A DNA stretch of 8,493 nucleotides, from assembly GCA_900770895.1 (NCBI GenBank), contig CAAGMF010000292.1, forward strand, positions 1 to 8,493. The letters are read 5' to 3'. The translations under genes and the position numbers were made by a program. Under the pieces are notes generated by a model. That model was not told where the DNA came from. It made no database searches and saw only the letters and a list, made by a program, of their open reading frames with translations. Positions 6,808-8,493 of the stretch are shown here, piece by piece. Positions within the stretch are counted from its first letter, which is position 1; the number at the start of each line of letters is the position of its first letter. Source of the DNA: an uncultured Mitsuokella sp. (GTDB lineage: Bacteria > Bacillota > Negativicutes > Selenomonadales > Selenomonadaceae).

Positions 6808-6836
6808 ATTATACCCTTTAAAGGGCAAAAAGTCAA
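6808..6836 (-). promoter_or_regulatory. Promoter of the FMN reductase gene with a palindromic operator in the spacer
   Basis: Read on the - strand: -35 TTGACT (6831-6836, 5 of 6), a 17-bp spacer, then -10 TATAAT (6808-6813, 6 of 6). The predicted start of transcription is near 6801, giving a leader of about 30 nt. The spacer contains CCCTTTAAAGGG (6814-6825), a perfect 12-bp palindrome that touches the -10. A dimeric repressor bound there would block RNA polymerase, so I read it as a candidate operator. The -35 starts 12 bp after the stop of the upstream phosphoesterase gene. Confidence 0.85.
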
Positions 6837-6847
6837 ATAATACAGCT

Positions 6848-8173
6848 TTATTTCCGCACGACAGCCTCATCGAGCTGCTGGCTGTCGGGGAGGTAGCAGC
6901 GGATGGTCAGGGTGTCGGGGGATGCGTCGAGGGTCAGATAGTTATCGGTCTCAGGCTGCGGGGCCACGTATTTGTCATAGGCGTGGTCGATCCAGAGGCC
7001 GGGATAGCGGACGTTGCCGGCGACACCGGTCAGGATGTAGAGCGGGCCGCGTCCGTCGGGACTGGGGCGCAGGTTGTAGAGATGGCCGCGATCGCGGTAG
7101 GTGTGCAGGTGCGCCGTGAATACGATATCGATGCCGAGCTCATCGAACAAGGGCATGAACAGCTCACCGATGTCGGAGATTCCTTCTTTGCGCTCGGGAC
7201 GGTTGTGTATGCGGTACTGCAATACATCGCGATGTACGAGGACGACTTTCCATTTCTTGTCCGTAGCCGCAACGTCCTGGCGCAGCCAGGGAATCTGCTC
7301 GTCGCGCAGGCCGGATTTGAATTCGTCGGTCTCCTCCCATTGGCTGTTGAGCACGATGAAGTGGACGTTGCCATAGTCGAACGAGTAGTAGTAGCGCTCG
7401 AACTGCGGGCTGTGGTTGGCGGGAACGTCGAAGTAGTTCAGGTAGGCTTCGGGCAGGCGGACTTTCCACTGGCGGTTGTATGTCTCGTGATTGCCCATGA
7501 TGGGGGCAAAGGGGATGGTATCGATCATGCCGTGCACGGCATCGAACCAGGCCTGCCACTGACTGCGATCCTCGCCGTTGTCGACGAGGTCGCCCATATT
7601 GATGAAAAGGTCAGCTCCATGAGTCTGCCAGGCGGCCTGCGCCATGTTCTCCCAGTCTGAGTAATCGTTCGACTGCGAGTCCGGGAAGATGAGGGCGCGG
7701 AACGTGTCCGTGCCGCGGGCGGGCGTGCTCATCTTGTGCCAGTCGCTGGCGGCTTTATCGCTGCGCACGCGGTACTCATAGCTTGTGCCCGGAGTCAGGT
7801 CGTCCAGCGTGGCGCCGTACTGATGGCTCGTGTGGCCATCGTCGGTGAATGTCTCGTCCGCGGCTTCGACCTGCCGGATGGCTGTGTCGCCGGCACCGGC
7901 CGGGCGGTACTCTACGGCGGGGGCGTTCAGGCTGTTCATCGTTTCCCACATGATGCGCCGGCTCGTAGCAGGGGTGGTCGTGATGATCTGGCGCACGTAC
8001 TGGGCATCCAGATCACCGCTGAGGGCCCTTACATTTGATTTGGCGGTGCGGAACAGGCCGGTCTTCGGCAGCCAGTACGCGCCCGTCCCGATGAGGCCCA
8101 GCCCTGCCAGTCCCGTCAGGACGCCGATGAATTGCCGGCGCGAGAGGCGGCCAGATTTATCTTTATCAGTCAT
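6848..8173 (-). CDS. Tat-exported metallophosphoesterase, purple-acid-phosphatase-like
   Basis: A 441-residue calcineurin-type phosphoesterase, probably acting outside the cytosol on phosphate esters. Substrate unknown. The N-terminus has a Tat signal: SRRQFIG (11-17) followed by a hydrophobic stretch to about residue 34. No clear cleavage site is seen, so it may stay membrane-anchored. Residues about 60-155 look like the fibronectin-III-like domain found before purple-acid-phosphatase-type catalytic domains (DLTPGTSYEYRV). The catalytic domain shows Asp165 (FPDSQ), Asp195 (GDLVDNG), Asn228-His229 (GNHET), His314 (LVHRD) and His355/His357 (AHLHTY). The tyrosine of the purple GDxxY motif is replaced (GDLVD), so a tyrosinate-iron centre is unlikely. 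The start is ATG 8173 because GGAG (8180-8183) is 6 nt upstream. A TTG at 8185 in frame overlaps that site. A MerR-type promoter precedes it. Confidence 0.88.
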   Translation of the reverse strand: MTDKDKSGRLSRRQFIGVLTGLAGLGLIGTGAYWLPKTGLFRTAKSNVRALSGDLDAQYVRQIITTTPATSRRIMWETMNSLNAPAVEYRPAGAGDTAIRQVEAADETFTDDGHTSHQYGATLDDLTPGTSYEYRVRSDKAASDWHKMSTPARGTDTFRALIFPDSQSNDYSDWENMAQAAWQTHGADLFINMGDLVDNGEDRSQWQAWFDAVHGMIDTIPFAPIMGNHETYNRQWKVRLPEAYLNYFDVPANHSPQFERYYYSFDYGNVHFIVLNSQWEETDEFKSGLRDEQIPWLRQDVAATDKKWKVVLVHRDVLQYRIHNRPERKEGISDIGELFMPLFDELGIDIVFTAHLHTYRDRGHLYNLRPSPDGRGPLYILTGVAGNVRYPGLWIDHAYDKYVAPQPETDNYLTLDASPDTLTIRCYLPDSQQLDEAVVRK

Positions 8174-8224
8174 TTCTTGCTCCAATCTGACTTCGAGTGT
8201 ACTTTATCAAATATTATGATAGCA

Positions 8225-8255
8225 ATCATAGCAGTTGAAGTAAACTTCAAGTCAA
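8225..8255 (-). promoter_or_regulatory. MerR-type promoter of the metallophosphoesterase gene
   Basis: Read on the - strand: -35 TTGACT (8250-8255), a 19-bp spacer, -10 TATGAT (8225-8230). The over-long spacer holds the dyad TTGAAGT-TT-ACTTCAA (8235-8250), placed closer to the -35. This is the layout of promoters that MerR-family activators untwist, and the half-site resembles the CTTGGAGTT type of operator. A second dyad, TATGAT-AGCA-ATCATA (8215-8230), covers the -10 and the region before +1. The alternative pair TTTACT/TATCAT with a 17-bp spacer (-10 at 8216-8221) would work without an activator. The transcription start would be near 8218, with a leader of about 45 nt. Confidence 0.65.
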
Positions 8256-8352
8256 GGAGAAATGACAAAAAATAAGGGACTACAGCAAAGGTGATGTTGT
8301 CTGGCCTAAGCGCACAGGACCGCGGCAGGCACGGTTCCTTCATTCCGCTATT
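8256..8352. other. Non-coding stretch upstream of the phosphoesterase promoter
   Basis: No gene is seen here. Together with the flanking promoter and repeat it makes up the 320-nt gene-free right end (8174-8493). It includes a weak hairpin, AGGACCG (8316-8322) with CGGTTCCT (8332-8339), 7 bp with one bulged T and no T-run, so it is not a convincing terminator. A ten-codon frame starting at 8262 behind AAGGAG is too short to support as a gene. Confidence 0.5.
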
Positions 8353-8485
8353 GTTGTTTGGCTAAAATAAAATTTTTCCCATTAATAGGTCCCTTGAAAG
8401 TACTTAAACGCACTGCGCTTGAACGAAAGTACTTTCCGCGGGAATGCTTGATAGGGAAAAATTTGATTTCTTCACGCCAAACAAC
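8353..8485. repeat. 133-bp nested inverted repeat of unknown nature
   Basis: Four pairs of arms nest around one centre. GTTGTTTGGC (8353-8362) pairs with GCCAAACAAC (8476-8485). AAATTTTTCCC (8370-8380) pairs with GGGAAAAATTT (8454-8464). TCCC (8390-8393) pairs with GGGA (8440-8443). GAAAGTACTT (8396-8405) pairs with AAGTACTTTC (8427-8436). That is 35 perfect base pairs broken by internal loops, with a 21-nt apical loop (8406-8426). No protein is encoded in it. It could be a MITE-like element, a dispersed chromosomal repeat, a structured RNA or the control region of a gene beyond the right edge. No target-site duplication can be identified. Confidence 0.75.
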
Positions 8486-8493
8486 GACGCTCC

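Noticed and set aside
6803..7660. Open frame of 285 codons on the + strand opposite the phosphoesterase
   Set aside because: It begins inside the reductase promoter and lies antisense to clear catalytic motifs (GNHE, GDLVDNG).
8254..8294. Ten-codon frame on the + strand with AAGGAG in front (ATG 8262)
   Set aside because: The ribosome-site-like bases overlap the -35 region of the opposite promoter, the spacing is too short and the frame stops at once. No continuation in another frame looks coding.
8311..8340. T-box-like ACCGCGG element
   Set aside because: Only a short resemblance to the T-box core. There is no specifier stem, no alternative terminator and no aminoacyl-tRNA or amino-acid gene downstream.
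8353..8485. Integron attC site or a classic IS end
   Set aside because: The arms GTTTGGC/GCCAAAC do not fit the attC core GTTRRRY/RYYYAAC, no integrase or transposase is present, and no target duplication can be seen.

Overview
The window is 8.5 kb of bacterial DNA with GC-rich coding regions, clear Shine-Dalgarno sites, sigma70-type promoters and factor-independent terminators. The left 6.1 kb is a locus for L-ascorbate uptake and breakdown (ula type). The right 2.4 kb holds two genes on the opposite strand and an unusual non-coding end. The base composition, the AGGGGG-type ribosome sites and the gene set would fit a Negativicute (Selenomonas/Mitsuokella-like). That placement is an inference from style, since no rRNA or phylogenetic marker is present.

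Left block, + strand: the 3' part of ulaG (ascorbate-6-phosphate lactonase, running in from off-window), ulaC (EIIA), ulaA (EIIC) and ulaB (EIIB), closed by a strong terminator at 3286-3322. After a 127-nt AT-rich leader with a cre-like site comes a second group: ulaF (ribulose-5-P 4-epimerase), ulaE (xylulose-5-P 3-epimerase) and an unrecognised 350-residue cytosolic protein that looks like a seven-unit beta-propeller. Together, EIICBA would import and phosphorylate ascorbate, UlaG would open the lactone, and UlaE and UlaF would convert L-xylulose-5-P to D-xylulose-5-P. The decarboxylase UlaD, which links UlaG to UlaE, is not in the window. No regulator gene is visible either.

A 14-bp perfect-stem terminator at 6152-6184 sits between the convergent blocks and can serve both directions.

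Right block, - strand: a Tat-exported metallophosphoesterase with a purple-acid-phosphatase-like layout, then a small NADPH-dependent FMN reductase/flavodoxin-like protein. Both promoters are unusually readable. The phosphoesterase promoter has a 19-bp spacer with a dyad, the layout of MerR-family activated promoters. The reductase promoter has a 17-bp spacer carrying the perfect palindrome CCCTTTAAAGGG against the -10. The last 320 nt have no gene but contain a 133-bp nested inverted repeat (8353-8485) of unknown nature.
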